The notes beneath the pieces are model-generated. The model ran no database searches. It was not told where the DNA came from and was given only the letters and a program-made list of their open reading frames with translations. A stretch of 64,000 nucleotides of DNA from the NCBI RefSeq assembly GCF_003113895.1, contig NZ_BDUD01000001.1, forward strand, positions 1,463,821 to 1,527,820, written 5' to 3'. Source of the DNA: Nostoc commune NIES-4072. GTDB taxonomy: Bacteria; Cyanobacteriota; Cyanobacteriia; Cyanobacteriales; Nostocaceae. The position numbers and the translations under genes are program-made. Below, piece after piece: positions 47,388 through 58,781 of the stretch (position 1 is its first letter; the number at the start of each line of letters is the position of its first letter).

Positions 47388-47808
47388 TGATTGGGGGAAT
47401 GGGGAGTGGGGGGTAGGGAATAGGGGAAGATTTTTCTCATGTACTTACCCTTGGTTATATCTTGCACTGCCCACTTTATAGCCAGAGAATAAATTCTCTG
47501 GTTAATAGCACAAGCCCACTAAGCGTGGACTATAAACCTTACCCAGTCTTCAATAGATAAACTTTAGCTAGTAGCCCCAAAATTCATTCTGAGGCGGTTG
47601 TTGGGACTGGTGCAAGTTCTGAGCCTTGAACATATTTAATTACTCGGTTCAATCTACTAACCCAAGTTGCTGGTTATCGACTGATATGCACTTGTTATCA
47701 CTCAATTCATGCGATCGCGTACAACAAAGTTGGTGCCTAGCGCCAACGTGCCGATGCCATTGTTGCCAGCATTCAGCTACTTAAATGCCTATTAGTTGTA
47801 TAAATTAC
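47388..47808. other. Non-coding stretch with hairpins
   Basis: A perfect hairpin CCAGAGAAT-AA-ATTCTCTGG (47482-47501), a weaker GTTGGTGC/GCGCCAAC hairpin (about 47729-47748), and a short GGGGAAT-type heptamer tract near 47394-47425. It may be the remains of an IS200/605-like end or terminators; not resolved. Confidence 0.4.
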
Positions 47809-48636
47809 TTATTCAATAAAAGCTTGTTGAAGAGTAAAAGAAAAAATGAATGCTTGTAGCTTAAGTAAAAACCCTTGATAAGTGACTGCATGTATTGATT
47901 TTGGAAAAACACAAGTGATACTACTAAACACAGTTTCGATATAATGCCGAGTATGTTGTTTAATATATTGATTCCAAGGCTGGTCTTGACGCTTGGAGTT
48001 CTTTTTCCTCATGACTTTTAAAGAAATGTGACTTGTTTGTTCCAAGTCATCCTCAATCGTGTAGTCGGTGTAAGCTGAATCACCATAAATTTCACTACCA
48101 GGTGGTAGATTCAAGGGTAAGGCATTTAAAGCACGTACATCGTTGGCACTACCAGGCATAAACACAAATTCGACAGGAATACCATTTTTGGTTGTTAATA
48201 ACTGAACTCGAACCCCGTAAAAATATCGTTTTTTCGATGCGATGTAACCTCTATACTGCGCCGACTGTATTATTTTTACATTAAAGATACGGATGTTATC
48301 GCAGATGGGCACTGGGAACGAGTCTAAAAGATATTCAGTGGAATCACTAATTTCCTTCAGTGCCATTCCCACTTGATGAAACAAGTCGTTGATTAACATT
48401 GAGACACTGTGTAATCTCCGGTTAAATCGTGACTTTTCTAACATATTAGATATCAACTTATGTTCTTTCATATAGGTACAAGCCTTACTATGATTACCAT
48501 TAAAGAACATCGCCGATGTTATTGCCGTTGTAATAATTTCTGCGTCATTCATCTCTCGACGACAATCTTCATTATGCCCAATCGCCTTTAACAGGTCGTC
48601 TATGATAGCATATATGGAAATTATTTCGTTTAGCAT
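47809..48636 (-). CDS. IS982-family transposase
   Basis: 275 residues. IS982 pattern: MLNEIISIYAIIDDLLKA, YLLDSFPVPICDN (first Asp), IYGDSAYTD (second Asp), and HYIETVFSSI (Glu). A full-length frame, so it may be functional. Terminal inverted repeats could not be identified with confidence; a GCCCTCC/GGAGGGC hairpin lies just upstream of the start. Confidence 0.8.
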   Translation of the reverse strand: MLNEIISIYAIIDDLLKAIGHNEDCRREMNDAEIITTAITSAMFFNGNHSKACTYMKEHKLISNMLEKSRFNRRLHSVSMLINDLFHQVGMALKEISDSTEYLLDSFPVPICDNIRIFNVKIIQSAQYRGYIASKKRYFYGVRVQLLTTKNGIPVEFVFMPGSANDVRALNALPLNLPPGSEIYGDSAYTDYTIEDDLEQTSHISLKVMRKKNSKRQDQPWNQYIKQHTRHYIETVFSSITCVFPKSIHAVTYQGFLLKLQAFIFSFTLQQAFIE

Positions 48637-48638
48637 TT

Positions 48639-48670
48639 AGCCCTCCTAATTTTCTCTTCTTGGAGGGCAT
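48639..48670. terminator. Hairpin with T-rich tail
   Basis: GCCCTCC/GGAGGGC around a 15-nt loop followed by ATTTTATT on the plus strand. It lies between the IS982 transposase and the AI-2E transporter. Confidence 0.45.
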
Positions 48671-48761
48671 TTTATTGCTTTACTGTCCCAAAGCGATCGC
48701 CCATAAGAGTAACTAGCAACTTGGGTTACTAACTAAAATAATTTGGATTTTTAAATTAATT

Positions 48762-49853
48762 ATGAATTTTTCACTGAATCAATTACTTAGATGGTTAATT
48801 TTTACGCTATTATTTCCTTTAGTGTTTCTCAATGGTTGGCTAGCATTTTTGCTGGTTAAAAATTTTCAACCTGTCGTAACAATTCTTGTTTTGGCTACTT
48901 TGCTTGCATTCGTTTTAAACTATCCTGTTGCCATTCTCCAAAAGCGAGGAGTGAAACGTGGCTATGCAGTAGCATTAGTTTTTATCTCAGCATTGATCAT
49001 TATCGTTGCTCTGGGTATAACTTTGATTCCCATTGTTTTAGAGCAATTTAATGAGATGGTGAAAGTGTTTCCCCAATGGATTGATTCTAGTAAAGAAAAA
49101 CTTCATATTTTAAATGATTGGTTTTTTAGGCACAAAGTAAATGTGGATTTAAGTCAGTTATTAAGCCGATTAACACAGCAATTACCCAATGAATTAGAGT
49201 TTCTTTCAGATAAACTTTTAAGCATTATTATAGATACGATTGATAGTATCTCTGAGGCATTAATCACAATAGTATTGACTTTCTATCTGTTGTTAGATGG
49301 GCCAAGGATTTGGGAGGTGATATTTAAAAGGCTACCTGGAGGTTTTGCTCAGAAGGTAAGTCAATCTATTCAACAAAACTTTCAAAATTACTTGATTGGT
49401 CAGGGAAGTTTGGCTTTGCTGATGGGAGTTTCATTAACATTATTGTTTTTAGCTTTTCAAGTCCAGTTTGCTTTACTTTTTGGTTTAGGGGTTGGGCTTT
49501 TGAGTTTAATTCCCTTTGGCGATGTCGTCAGTCTTGTTGTAATAACTTTAATAATAGCCACACATGACTTTTGGCTAGCAGTGAAGATTTTTGCAGTAGC
49601 TGTTGTCATTGACCAGTTAATTGATCAAGCGATCGCACCACGACTTTTAGGCAAATTTACTGGTATCAGACCAATATGGGTGTTAATCGCTTTGCTTGTA
49701 GGAACCAATGTTGGTGGAGTATTGGGTTTGCTAATCGCAGTACCTGTAGCTGGTTTTATCAAAGATATAGCAGATAATTTTTATAAATCTGATGATTCTG
49801 AGAATGTAGTTAAAAGTGAAACAGCATCAGAATTATTGGCAAAAGAGTCATGA
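48762..49853 (+). CDS. AI-2E family transporter / PerM-type permease
   Basis: 363 residues with about eight membrane helices: N-terminal pair, a long soluble stretch (about 85-150), then a bundle with GPRIWEVIFKRLPGGF and the conserved C-terminal LVGTNVGGVLGLLIAVPVAGFIKD. Family members transport autoinducer-2 or act as sodium antiporters; the substrate here is unknown. Single gene. Confidence 0.82.
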   Translation: MNFSLNQLLRWLIFTLLFPLVFLNGWLAFLLVKNFQPVVTILVLATLLAFVLNYPVAILQKRGVKRGYAVALVFISALIIIVALGITLIPIVLEQFNEMVKVFPQWIDSSKEKLHILNDWFFRHKVNVDLSQLLSRLTQQLPNELEFLSDKLLSIIIDTIDSISEALITIVLTFYLLLDGPRIWEVIFKRLPGGFAQKVSQSIQQNFQNYLIGQGSLALLMGVSLTLLFLAFQVQFALLFGLGVGLLSLIPFGDVVSLVVITLIIATHDFWLAVKIFAVAVVIDQLIDQAIAPRLLGKFTGIRPIWVLIALLVGTNVGGVLGLLIAVPVAGFIKDIADNFYKSDDSENVVKSETASELLAKES

Positions 49854-49880
49854 CATTTAAAACATCCTCTAAGGAATTTT

Positions 49881-51851
49881 TCAACGTGCCATAAATACAC
49901 TGACTGGCTTTGCCGACCATTCCTTAATATAAGTGCCTTGTTGAGTAACTATTTCCTCACTTGTTTTATCTTGATTGTTTTGAGGCTCGATAGAAATGAT
50001 GGCACAGGGAATGAAGTCTTTATAGGGATATTCTTTAGATTTTACTGAAGAAATATTCTTGACATTAATATGTTCAATATGAATCTCTTGAGTTTTATCA
50101 TTTTCCAAGAGTATCCAAAATGGGTATTCCCAATCATCAGCTCGAATTGACAATCCCACTTTAAAACATTTTTGAGATTTCAAAAAGTTAGTTGCTCCAA
50201 TGTAAGGCTCTCTTAGTTCTACTCGATTATTAAAGTATTGATTAGTTCTGCTGGTATTAAAGATATTCTCTATCCTACCATCCTTGAGCGTCGAAAGAAG
50301 AGAAATAAGAGGACGAGATTGATTAAAGAATAACCACGGAAGTGATGAAAGTATCAAAATAACAGCTATAGAATTGACCAGTTTATTTTGAGGCAAATTC
50401 GACAATACTACCCCAACAAATGGAGAAAATAACACAAAAAGAGGTAGATGAAGGCGACTATTGTACGGTGTCCATTTAAGAAGTAAGCAGAATAGTAGAA
50501 ATGCGCTAACTACAAGCGCACCATAAACTACCAGATATTTTTGTCTTCTTAAACGCTTCCAACTTAGACAGAAAATAATAGCCAACACTATTAATAATAA
50601 GTGAATAAAATTAGCAGCCCTGTCTTCATGTAATAAGGTTAGTGAAGTTGGAAGGGAAAATCCCACCCATGTTGTACGAGGGTCATTGATATCTACCCCT
50701 AAAACTGTATGGAGTATGCGGATATCTCCCTCAATGACATCACGGACTGAGCTAAGAAATGTGTGTTTCCATGATGGTATGCCAATATGCAAACTGATAT
50801 TTCTAATGATATTTGATATTAATATTGGAAGGCTAAATACGTCATTTGTATAATCCAAATTTGTCAATTTTGGATTTGTTGCGAGAGGGGAATGAAATAA
50901 ATCCAAGTTGCGTGTATAAAAACCAATATTAATAATTAAAACTACAAATCCCATCGTCACAGCGATTTTCCATATTTTCCAACCAAGGTTTTTTATATTG
51001 AGAATAAAAAAGCAAAATAAAAATGGAAATGCGTAAATATAAGCTGTCGTTTTGGTCAAAATAGCCAGTCCTAAGCTTGCACTAATTTTGAATAAATTGG
51101 TTTTATTCTTACTTTGATTTAATGTTAATAATACATAGTAAACAAAACAAACCAACCAGAAAGAAACTACATAGTCATTTTGAGTGCTTGAACCTTGAAG
51201 AATTCCCATAGGAATAGTGGCACATACAACAGCAGAGAAAACCTGACCATGCAAATCCGCACCAATTTGTTTTGCAATAAGTGACACTCCAAGAATGCTA
51301 CCAGCCATACTAAAGCATTGAACAAGGTTTGCTAAACGATCCCCACCACTCAGAATTTGTAAATGCATGATGGCGAATTCTGACCAAGGGCTTAAGAATA
51401 GCTGTGCTGTATAATTCGTTGGATAATAGGCGACACTATGATTTTGAATCCAATGAACTATACGAGCCATATGATAGGACATCGAATCCCAGTTGTTGGG
51501 CGGCGCTATTAAAGCAACTAAACTAACAGAGGCAATGATAAAAGCTACACCGCACAATAACAGAATTGAGAAAGGTGACAGATTAAGAGTCGTTTTTTGA
51601 TTGGCAATCGGCTTCTTTTTCTTAACGAGTTGAAAATATATGTAGATTAGTACAATATTGATCAGTATCCATACTCCTACCAACCAAAAAAATACCAGCA
51701 ATTTGCCTAAACTTAAAATCTCAGTAATTCCAGTTAATAAAAATCCCCAAACTATAGCTGCTGATAATACCGAACTGCGCCAGCAACTACCTCTCTGATA
51801 AAAAATTCCATATAGAACGATTAATGAAACTAGAGGTAATAAAACAAACAT
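49881..51851 (-). CDS. Polytopic GT39-like glycosyltransferase or undecaprenyl-linked membrane protein
   Basis: 656 residues, about 12 membrane helices from the N-terminus to about 520, then a soluble tail of about 135 residues. NNWDSMSYHMARIVHWIQNH after the third helix is the usual place for catalytic acidic residues of GT39/GT-C enzymes. Such enzymes transfer sugars from lipid carriers. Sequence is AT-rich like the neighbours. Target unknown; an alternative is an ArnT-like or O-antigen polymerase. Confidence 0.55.
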   Translation of the reverse strand: MFVLLPLVSLIVLYGIFYQRGSCWRSSVLSAAIVWGFLLTGITEILSLGKLLVFFWLVGVWILINIVLIYIYFQLVKKKKPIANQKTTLNLSPFSILLLCGVAFIIASVSLVALIAPPNNWDSMSYHMARIVHWIQNHSVAYYPTNYTAQLFLSPWSEFAIMHLQILSGGDRLANLVQCFSMAGSILGVSLIAKQIGADLHGQVFSAVVCATIPMGILQGSSTQNDYVVSFWLVCFVYYVLLTLNQSKNKTNLFKISASLGLAILTKTTAYIYAFPFLFCFFILNIKNLGWKIWKIAVTMGFVVLIINIGFYTRNLDLFHSPLATNPKLTNLDYTNDVFSLPILISNIIRNISLHIGIPSWKHTFLSSVRDVIEGDIRILHTVLGVDINDPRTTWVGFSLPTSLTLLHEDRAANFIHLLLIVLAIIFCLSWKRLRRQKYLVVYGALVVSAFLLFCLLLKWTPYNSRLHLPLFVLFSPFVGVVLSNLPQNKLVNSIAVILILSSLPWLFFNQSRPLISLLSTLKDGRIENIFNTSRTNQYFNNRVELREPYIGATNFLKSQKCFKVGLSIRADDWEYPFWILLENDKTQEIHIEHINVKNISSVKSKEYPYKDFIPCAIISIEPQNNQDKTSEEIVTQQGTYIKEWSAKPVSVFMAR

Positions 51852-52027
51852 ATTTTTCCTCCTATGTAAGATTATTTCATTCTAAATTTAGATGCATACC
51901 CAGTTTTCTCATTAGTGTTCTTGTGAGAAAATTAACAATGAGAAAAAACATTCAAAGTCGGGGCATCGACTCCTAAGTTAGGCAATGTTAGACAGGCAAC
52001 GCCTGCAATTGATATTTGAGCTTAGAA

Positions 52028-52048
52028 TCCCCCGAATATAATTCGGGG
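52028..52048. other. Perfect 8-bp hairpin
   Basis: CCCCCGAA TATAA TTCGGGGG with no T-run; probably part of the intergenic transcription control between clpC and the GT39-like gene. Confidence 0.5.
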
Positions 52049-52128
52049 GAGTATGTCAAAATATATTATTTGTATATTTTATTTTCTGAAAATCCCTCAG
52101 ATAATTGATTTATTGGAAATATTTTGAT

Positions 52129-52159
52129 AAAAAAACCCCCAGTAGAAATACTAGGGGTG
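52129..52159 (-). terminator. Rho-independent terminator of clpC
   Basis: On the minus strand CACCCCTAGTATTTCTACTG then GGGGTTTTTTT: a hairpin ending in seven T. It lies about 120 bases after the clpC stop. Confidence 0.85.
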
Positions 52160-52277
52160 AAAGATATAATACCATTTCACTTTATGTTTGTCGGAGATGC
52201 CCCTGCGATCGCCTCTACTTAGATGAGAGGCTGGAGTGATTCTCAAATATTACAGCAAAAGGTGATCGGGTATAAAA

Positions 52278-54731
52278 TTAGCCAACATTTGCCAAGAGCA
52301 ATTCTCGTTTTTCTGATTTTCGCACTCTTACCTGAGAGTCATCATCAACATCAACGATCGCTGTATCTCCATCTGTAATTTCACCAGACAGCATTGCTTC
52401 GGCGAGAGAATCTTCTAGGAGGCGCATAATTGCCCGGCGTAATGGTCTAGCACCATAACTTGGGTTGTAGCCTTCTTGTACTACACGGTCTTTGAAGCGA
52501 TCGGTAACTTCTAAGATAATTCCTTTTTCTGTCAAGCGCTTAGAAACATCACGAAGCATAATCTCAGCGATTTGCTTCACTTCATCTCTAGAAAGCTGGG
52601 TGAAGACGATAATTTCATCGAGACGGTTAAGGAACTCAGGACGGAAGTAAGCTTTCAATTCCTCATTTACCAAGGTGCGGATGCGGTTATAACTAGCGTC
52701 GGCTTGAGTGTCAAAGTCAAAGCCTAAACCACTACCACCTTTTTCAATCACCTTAGAACCGATGTTGGAAGTCAAAATGATCAGCGTGTTCTTGAAGTCC
52801 ACTTTCCGACCTTTGGCATCGGTAAGATGACCGTCATCCAAGAGTTGCAGCAACATATTGAATACATCGGGGTGTGCTTTTTCGATTTCGTCGAATAGCA
52901 GCACTGAGTACGGTTTCCGGCGCACTGCTTCTGTAAGTTGTCCACCTTCGTCGTATCCGACATAACCAGGAGGCGAACCAATTAGCTTGGAGACGGTGTG
53001 GCTTTCCATGTATTCGGACATATCTAGGCGAATCATGGAGTCTTCCGCACCGAAGAAGTAGGCAGCTAATGCTTTCGCCAATTCTGTTTTACCGACTCCG
53101 GTAGGCCCAGAGAAGATAAAGCTAGCAATGGGACGATTAGGATTCTTCAAGCCGACACGGGCGCGACGGATACCGCGAGATACAGCCGAGACTGCTTGCT
53201 CTTGACCGATGAGCCGTTGATGCAGAGTGTCTTCTAGGTGCAGAAGCAATTCTGACTCAGACTCGGTAAGCTTGTTGACTGGTACGCCAGTCCAAGAGGC
53301 AACGATTTGGGCAATATCTTCTTCGTCAACTACAGTCGAGTTGACGGGTTGATCGTTTTGTGCAAACGTTGCTTGCAGTTGTTCTGCGAGTTTTAACTCT
53401 TGGTCACGCAGTTGGGTAGCTTTGTCAAAATCTTGGACTCTGACTGCTGCTTCTTTCTCTTTGGTAACGCCAGCGAGTTCACGCTTGAGTTCTTTATTGG
53501 GAGAAATTTGAGAGTTCCGCAGACGAACGCGAGAACCAGCTTCATCAATTAAGTCTATTGCTTTATCTGGTAAGAAGCGATCGCTAATGTAGCGGTCTGA
53601 TAATTCTGCTGCTGCTACAAGCGCTGAATCCAAAATTGTGACTTTGTGGTGCTGTTCGTAAGCGCCGCGCAAGCCGTAAAGAATTTGTACGGTTTCTTCT
53701 ACTGAGGGTTCGCCAACCATAATCGGTTGGAAACGACGCTCTAGGGCGGCATCGCGTTCGATATGCTTACGATACTCATCAAGGGTAGTTGCGCCGATAC
53801 ACTGGAGTTCACCCCGTGCTAAGGCAGGTTTGAGGATGTTTGCTGCATCCAAACCACCTTCTGTACCACCAGCGCCAACCAAGGTGTGAATTTCGTCAAT
53901 CACCAAGATGATATTGCCCACAGTGCGGACTTCTTCTACGACTTTTTTGATGCGTTCTTCAAAATCGCCACGGAAGCGAGTTCCAGCTACCAAAGACCCC
54001 ATATCGAGGCTGATAACTTGCTTGTCTTGCAAACTTTCGGGAACATCCTGGTTGATAATCCGTTGAGCTAGACCTTCTGCGATCGCAGTTTTACCAACTC
54101 CTGGTTCTCCAATCAACACTGGGTTATTCTTAGTGCGGCGACCGAGGATCTGGATCGCCCGCTCAATTTCTTTTTGGCGACCAACTACGGGGTCAAGTCT
54201 GCCTTCTTGTGCTAATTTGGTCAAATTCCGACCAAACTCTTCCATAGTTAGTGGTTGAGTGCGCTTTTGACTACCACCACCAGCTAAAGCTGGTGCATTT
54301 TCACCCAAACGGCGAATTATGGCACTGCGGACAGTCTTGAAGTCAACTCCTAGATTTTGCAGTACTTTGGCGGCAACACCTTCACCAGCCTCGGTCAATC
54401 CTAAGAGTAAGTGTTCAGTGTTAATGTAATTCTGTCCCAGACTATGAGCTTCTTTAAACGATTGCTCGAAGAGGCTTTTTACTTTAGGAGTAAAAGGAAT
54501 TTCTGGTGGTACAAAGCCAGAACCCCTGCCAATAATTTTTTCTACCTCGCGACGTGAATCTTTGAGGGTAACGCCTAATTCGGCCAGCACTTTAGCAGCA
54601 ACCCCAGTTCCTTCTCCCATCAAACCCAGGAGAATTTGTTCTGTTCCTACAAAGTTGTGTCCCAGGCGACGGGCTTCCTCCTGAGCTAACATAATTACTC
54701 TAATGGCTTCGGAAGTGAAGTGTTCAAACAT
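52278..54731 (-). CDS. clpC: Clp protease ATPase subunit ClpC
   Basis: 817 residues from the Met at 54731 ([12 protein letters not shown]), behind a GAGGGAG site; the frame extends 19 residues further but that stretch is not typical. Two N-terminal Clp repeats, D1 with [13 protein letters not shown] and [14 protein letters not shown], a UVR-type middle ([12 protein letters not shown]), and D2 with [14 protein letters not shown] and [14 protein letters not shown]. It unfolds substrates for ClpP or acts as the plastid-type chaperone in cyanobacteria. A strong terminator follows. Confidence 0.95.
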   Translation of the reverse strand: MFEHFTSEAIRVIMLAQEEARRLGHNFVGTEQILLGLMGEGTGVAAKVLAELGVTLKDSRREVEKIIGRGSGFVPPEIPFTPKVKSLFEQSFKEAHSLGQNYINTEHLLLGLTEAGEGVAAKVLQNLGVDFKTVRSAIIRRLGENAPALAGGGSQKRTQPLTMEEFGRNLTKLAQEGRLDPVVGRQKEIERAIQILGRRTKNNPVLIGEPGVGKTAIAEGLAQRIINQDVPESLQDKQVISLDMGSLVAGTRFRGDFEERIKKVVEEVRTVGNIILVIDEIHTLVGAGGTEGGLDAANILKPALARGELQCIGATTLDEYRKHIERDAALERRFQPIMVGEPSVEETVQILYGLRGAYEQHHKVTILDSALVAAAELSDRYISDRFLPDKAIDLIDEAGSRVRLRNSQISPNKELKRELAGVTKEKEAAVRVQDFDKATQLRDQELKLAEQLQATFAQNDQPVNSTVVDEEDIAQIVASWTGVPVNKLTESESELLLHLEDTLHQRLIGQEQAVSAVSRGIRRARVGLKNPNRPIASFIFSGPTGVGKTELAKALAAYFFGAEDSMIRLDMSEYMESHTVSKLIGSPPGYVGYDEGGQLTEAVRRKPYSVLLFDEIEKAHPDVFNMLLQLLDDGHLTDAKGRKVDFKNTLIILTSNIGSKVIEKGGSGLGFDFDTQADASYNRIRTLVNEELKAYFRPEFLNRLDEIIVFTQLSRDEVKQIAEIMLRDVSKRLTEKGIILEVTDRFKDRVVQEGYNPSYGARPLRRAIMRLLEDSLAEAMLSGEITDGDTAIVDVDDDSQVRVRKSEKRELLLANVG

Positions 54732-55083
54732 AATGGGTTCTTGCTCCCTCGCTGCTTGGACTTTGGGTGAGATAAAATTCACCCTCATCTAAAGTTTTTT
54801 GTATTTTCTTAAGGACTAATGTAACTTTATTTAAACTTAAGTGGCAGTGGTGAGAGCCGTAAGACATCAGGTGTACTTGCCGTCTAAGAAGAGTTAGGAG
54901 TTAGGAGTTAAGAGTTAAAAGTTAGGAGTTAGTAAGGAGTTGTTAATTTGACAATTAGCTTCTCAGTGCAAAAGATGATTTTCTTTTGCTTTTCCTGCTC
55001 CTCTACTCTGGGCTAAACTTAAAACTCAGCCCTCAGCACTAGCTCAACCATAACTATCCGCTAACGACACTCAGGACTGACTC
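54732..55083. other. Intergenic region with STRR tract
   Basis: GAGTTAG-type heptamers (about 54891-54930). Nothing else recognised; the two genes flanking are divergent. Confidence 0.6.
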
Positions 55084-55383
55084 ATGATCAATGATGCATC
55101 GGCAGGTAAAGACCAACAACATCCTCTTTATAGCCGCGATCGCCCCCTTATTGATATTTTACTCTCTCAAGAGGCGACAGACTATAACTTAGCAGAATTA
55201 GCTAGGCTGCGAATGCGTTATCAAGGGTTTCCAGGGGCAAGAGATATCCAAAAAGACCTAGATAAAGCCTTGCAGCAGTGGGGTTTGACCGAAGCCGAGC
55301 TTTTTGAGAAAACTCGCCAAATTCACAATTTGGGGGGTGTTTACAAAAGTCGTGGCAAGAAAGAGGAACAGGATTGGAATTAG
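55084..55383 (+). CDS. DUF3288-like cyanobacterial protein
   Basis: 99 residues. DQQHPLYSRDRPLIDILLSQEATDYNLAELARLRMRYQGFPGARDIQKDLDKALQQWGLTEAELFEKT matches, from memory, the small DUF3288 family confined largely to cyanobacteria. Helical, no membrane segment, no known function. A GGGCATT heptamer tract begins just after the stop. Confidence 0.6.
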   Translation: MINDASAGKDQQHPLYSRDRPLIDILLSQEATDYNLAELARLRMRYQGFPGARDIQKDLDKALQQWGLTEAELFEKTRQIHNLGGVYKSRGKKEEQDWN

Positions 55384-55385
55384 GA

Positions 55386-55414
55386 ATGGGGCATTGGGCA
55401 TTGGGCATTGGGCA
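55386..55414. repeat. STRR heptamer tract (GGGCATT)
   Basis: Four tandem heptamers immediately downstream of the DUF3288-like gene, of the same family as 21848-21892. Confidence 0.8.
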
Positions 55415-55461
55415 TTACTTATTCCCTCCTAACTCCTACCTCATCTATCAGTCGATATAGC

Positions 55462-56550
55462 CTACAAGACCTTACACTGCCCATGATGCCTTAACAAATG
55501 GTCACACAGCACCAACGCCACCATTGCCTCAACCATTGGAACTGCACGCGGTAATACACAAGGATCGTGGCGTCCTTTGGCTGCTAAGAGCGTTTCTTCG
55601 CCTTCACGAGTTACAGTCTTCTGCTCTTTTCTAATTGTTGCTGTCGGCTTAAATGCAACTCGCAAAATAATATTTTCTCCGTTGGAAATTCCTCCTTGAA
55701 TACCACCAGAACGATTTGTTAGTGTACGGATTTCACCATTTGGATCAATATAAAATTCGTCGTTATGCTCAATTCCGGTTAGCAGCGTTCCCCCAAAACC
55801 GGAACCAATTTCAAAGCCTTTGCTAGCAGGAAGAGACATGACACCTTTGGCGATATCAGCTTCCAATTTATCAAATACTGGTTCGCCCAAACCTTTTGGC
55901 ACATTTCGCGCCACACATTCTACTACACCACCGATAGAATCACCTTGTCTACCTATTTGCTCAATCAATTCAATCATGCGATCGCTGCATTCAGGATCGG
56001 GACAGCGCACTATATTGCTTTCCACTTGTTCTAAGGTGACAGTATTTGGATCAACGACACCTTCCAAGTCTTTGATGCGCTTAACGTAAGCGATAACTTC
56101 GACATTGGTGACTTGACGAAGAATTTTTTTAGCGATCGCACCTGCTGCTACTCTTCCGATTGTCTCACGCGCTGACGATCTACCCCCGCCTTGCCAATTA
56201 CGAATGCCATATTTGGCATCATAAGTTGCATCAGCATGAGATGGCCGATATTTCTCGGACATCTCATCGTAGTCTTGGGGACGAGTGTCTTTGTTCCGCA
56301 CCAAAATTGAAATAGGCGTTCCCAGAGTTTTGCCTTCAAATACCCCTGATAAAATCTCGCAGGTATCTGCTTCTTTGCGAGGCGTCGTAATTTTACTTTG
56401 TCCGGGACGCCTTCTATCTAGTTCTACTTGAATTTCTTCTGCCGAAATTTCTAATTGGGGAGGACAACCATCAATCACAACCCCCACGCCGCCGCCGTGA
56501 GACTCGCCAAAAGTACTGATGCGAAATAGATGACCAAAAATATTGCCCAT
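55462..56550 (-). CDS. aroC: Chorismate synthase
   Basis: 362 residues, normal length. FMN-dependent anti-elimination of phosphate from EPSP to give chorismate, last step of the shikimate pathway. [17 protein letters not shown] at the start, [63 protein letters not shown] and the C-terminal [21 protein letters not shown] are all family hallmarks. It lies downstream of psbA on the same strand, with the psbA terminator between them. Confidence 0.95.
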   Translation of the reverse strand: MGNIFGHLFRISTFGESHGGGVGVVIDGCPPQLEISAEEIQVELDRRRPGQSKITTPRKEADTCEILSGVFEGKTLGTPISILVRNKDTRPQDYDEMSEKYRPSHADATYDAKYGIRNWQGGGRSSARETIGRVAAGAIAKKILRQVTNVEVIAYVKRIKDLEGVVDPNTVTLEQVESNIVRCPDPECSDRMIELIEQIGRQGDSIGGVVECVARNVPKGLGEPVFDKLEADIAKGVMSLPASKGFEIGSGFGGTLLTGIEHNDEFYIDPNGEIRTLTNRSGGIQGGISNGENIILRVAFKPTATIRKEQKTVTREGEETLLAAKGRHDPCVLPRAVPMVEAMVALVLCDHLLRHHGQCKVL

Positions 56551-56710
56551 GATTTTGAGAAAAAAGGTGAGGCTTATGTATTCTATCTAGAGTTCTTACA
56601 AAGTTTGTCTTTGTTTTTTGTATAATTTTTCGCTATTTTTTAGTAATTATCAACAATGTTTCGGGGTTTTTATCCAACTCCATAACAGTATCTGTTACTA
56701 ACTTAAATTA

Positions 56711-56742
56711 AAAGCGCCCTCCCAATTTGGGAGAGCGCTTTA
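56711..56742 (-). terminator. psbA terminator
   Basis: On the minus strand AAAGCGCTCTCCC then GGGAGGGCGCTTTT: a stem of about 13 bp with a short loop followed by TTTT, 20 bases after the psbA stop. Confidence 0.85.
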
Positions 56743-56763
56743 AGATTTAGTTAAACTTCAGAA

Positions 56764-57846
56764 TTAACCGTTGATAGCAGGAGCGCTCATTGCTACAGGA
56801 GCAACATCACCAGCAGCCAAATCTAAGGGGAAGTTGTGAGCGTTACGCTCGTGCATTACTTCCATACCCAAGTTAGCCCGGTTGATTACATCAGCCCAAG
56901 TGCTGATCACGCGACCGCTTGAATCAATGATTGATTGGTTGAAGTTGAAACCGTTCAAGTTGAACGCCATTGTGCTTACACCCAAGGCGGTGAACCAGAT
57001 GCCGATTACAGGCCATGCTGCTAAGAAGAAGTGCAGTGAACGGCTGTTGTTGAATGAAGCGTATTGGAAGATTAGACGACCGAAGTAGCCGTGGGCTGCA
57101 ACGATGTTGTAGGTTTCTTCTTCTTGACCGAATTTGTAACCGTAGTTTTGTGACTCGGTTTCGGTGGTTTCACGAACTAGTGAAGAAGTTACAAGAGATC
57201 CGTGCATTGCAGAGAACAGTGAACCACCGAATACACCTGCTACACCTAGTTGGTGGAAGGGGTGCATCAAGATGTTGTGTTCTGCTTGGAACACGATCAT
57301 GAAGTTGAAGGTTCCGGAGATACCTAAAGGCATACCGTCAGAGAATGAACCTTGTCCGATTGGGTATACGAGGAATACTGCTGTTGCTGCTGCTACTGGA
57401 GCAGAATATGCGATCGCAATCCAAGGACGCATACCTAAGCGGTAGGATAGTTCCCATTCACGACCCAGGTAGCAGAATACGCCGATCAAGAAGTGGAATA
57501 TTACCAATTGGTAAGGGCCACCGTTGTATAACCACTCATCTAGAGATGCTGCTTCCCAAATTGGGTAGAAGTGTAAACCGATGGCGTTGGAGGAAGGTAC
57601 TACTGCACCAGAGATGATGTTGTTTCCGTAGATTAAGGAACCTGCTACTGGCTCACGGATACCATCGATGTCTACTGGAGGTGCGGCGATGAAGGCGATT
57701 ACGAAGCAAGCGGTGGCGGCTAGTAGGGTGGGGATCATTACTACGCCGAACCAACCGATGTAAATCCGGTTGTTGGTGCTGGTGATCCACTCACAGAATC
57801 TATCCCATACGTTGGCGCTTGAGCGCTGTTGTAAGGTTGCTGTCAT
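56764..57846 (-). CDS. psbA: Photosystem II D1 protein, Glu130 form
   Basis: 360 residues, full length. Manganese-cluster and electron-transfer residues are visible by count: Tyr161, Asp170, Glu189, His190, His198, and the C-terminal processing site after Ala344 (…[12 protein letters not shown]). Residue 130 is Glu ([11 protein letters not shown]), the variant associated with high-light D1 forms; Gln130 marks the low-light form. D1 holds the reaction-centre chlorophylls and the QB site in the thylakoid membrane and turns over rapidly. No second psbA gene is in the window. Confidence 0.97.
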   Translation of the reverse strand: MTATLQQRSSANVWDRFCEWITSTNNRIYIGWFGVVMIPTLLAATACFVIAFIAAPPVDIDGIREPVAGSLIYGNNIISGAVVPSSNAIGLHFYPIWEAASLDEWLYNGGPYQLVIFHFLIGVFCYLGREWELSYRLGMRPWIAIAYSAPVAAATAVFLVYPIGQGSFSDGMPLGISGTFNFMIVFQAEHNILMHPFHQLGVAGVFGGSLFSAMHGSLVTSSLVRETTETESQNYGYKFGQEEETYNIVAAHGYFGRLIFQYASFNNSRSLHFFLAAWPVIGIWFTALGVSTMAFNLNGFNFNQSIIDSSGRVISTWADVINRANLGMEVMHERNAHNFPLDLAAGDVAPVAMSAPAING

Positions 57847-58781
57847 GGTTTTATAAGTGCGGTTAGTTGTTTATGAATCAGGCGGTAAAGTCTTTGCCTG
57901 TGAAACTACTTTACAATGCTTTACAATTTTTAATCAAGTTTTATTACTTCAGTAAACCTGATATACGTTATTAGCTTTACTTATTTAAAGGTTAAGAAGT
58001 GGCTAGATGTAGCCCAGCACCCTTGGGTTCTGTTACCCATGCACACCATTACATATATATAGGACTAATATTTGATTCTGAAAAAGCTCGGTACAGATCG
58101 AAAAGCTTAAAGCTTCGCACTTCAATTGGTGCTTACATATTTATATTATGTAAAGTTAAACCTACCGTAAATTCGGTTATTAACACCAACTAATTGATGA
58201 TTACCGCCCCAAGTTATACATGAAAAAAGTTACGGTTTACTCTAATTTATATGTTCGGTAAATCCGAATATACAAATAGATTGAATCATAGTTAACCAAT
58301 AAATCTGCTATTCAAGGGTATAGTACAGAAATACAATCCCTGGGTTGGTCTAACCCTAATACCAGGGCAAAGGCACGGGATTTCTAAAACCCCTGCTGCA
58401 TAAGGATCTTGACGAAAAAATAGGCTCAATTAAAAAACGCCGAAACCTTTGCTATTAAAAGATTCTTATACTTTAGATGCGTTTGCCCTGCCTTCCCTAC
58501 TTCCCTTACTTCCCCTACTTTCCTTGCTACCCCTACAACTGAGTAACAGCGATTGCATAAATTTTTAGATTGCCTCAGTTAAATATATATCTGTTCAAGT
58601 TTGTCTTGAACTTTGCTCTCGATTTATTTTTTTAGTTCTTGCACTTATTAGCTCACCCATTTGGGTGAGGAATAAACCAACCGCTCAGGTGACCTGAGTG
58701 CAGGAAGTTGAGACTGATAAAAAATAAGACTCTATTACTCAATAACACTAATTGCACTTTACTCTAGCTAAGGATAACCCT
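57847..58781. other. 935-base intergenic region with psbA promoter side and hairpins
   Basis: Just upstream of psbA the plus strand has repeated TTTACAA (57910-57928), probably part of the promoter. An IS630-type end fragment (about 58061-58095, TAGGACTAATATTTGATTCT) is followed by non-coding AT-rich DNA. Hairpins precede the next gene: GTTCAAG/CTTGAAC (58593-58611), CTCACCC/GGGTGAG (58652-58669), CTCAGGTGACCTGAG (58684-58698). They could regulate the gene at 58782. Confidence 0.55.

Noticed and set aside
47654..47675. T-loop-like GGTTCAATC, checked as tRNA
   Set aside because: The flanking bases do not form a T stem and no acceptor stem was found.
57999..58193. 64-residue frame upstream of psbA
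   Set aside because: Runs over an IS630-type end and low-complexity DNA; no ribosome-binding site.
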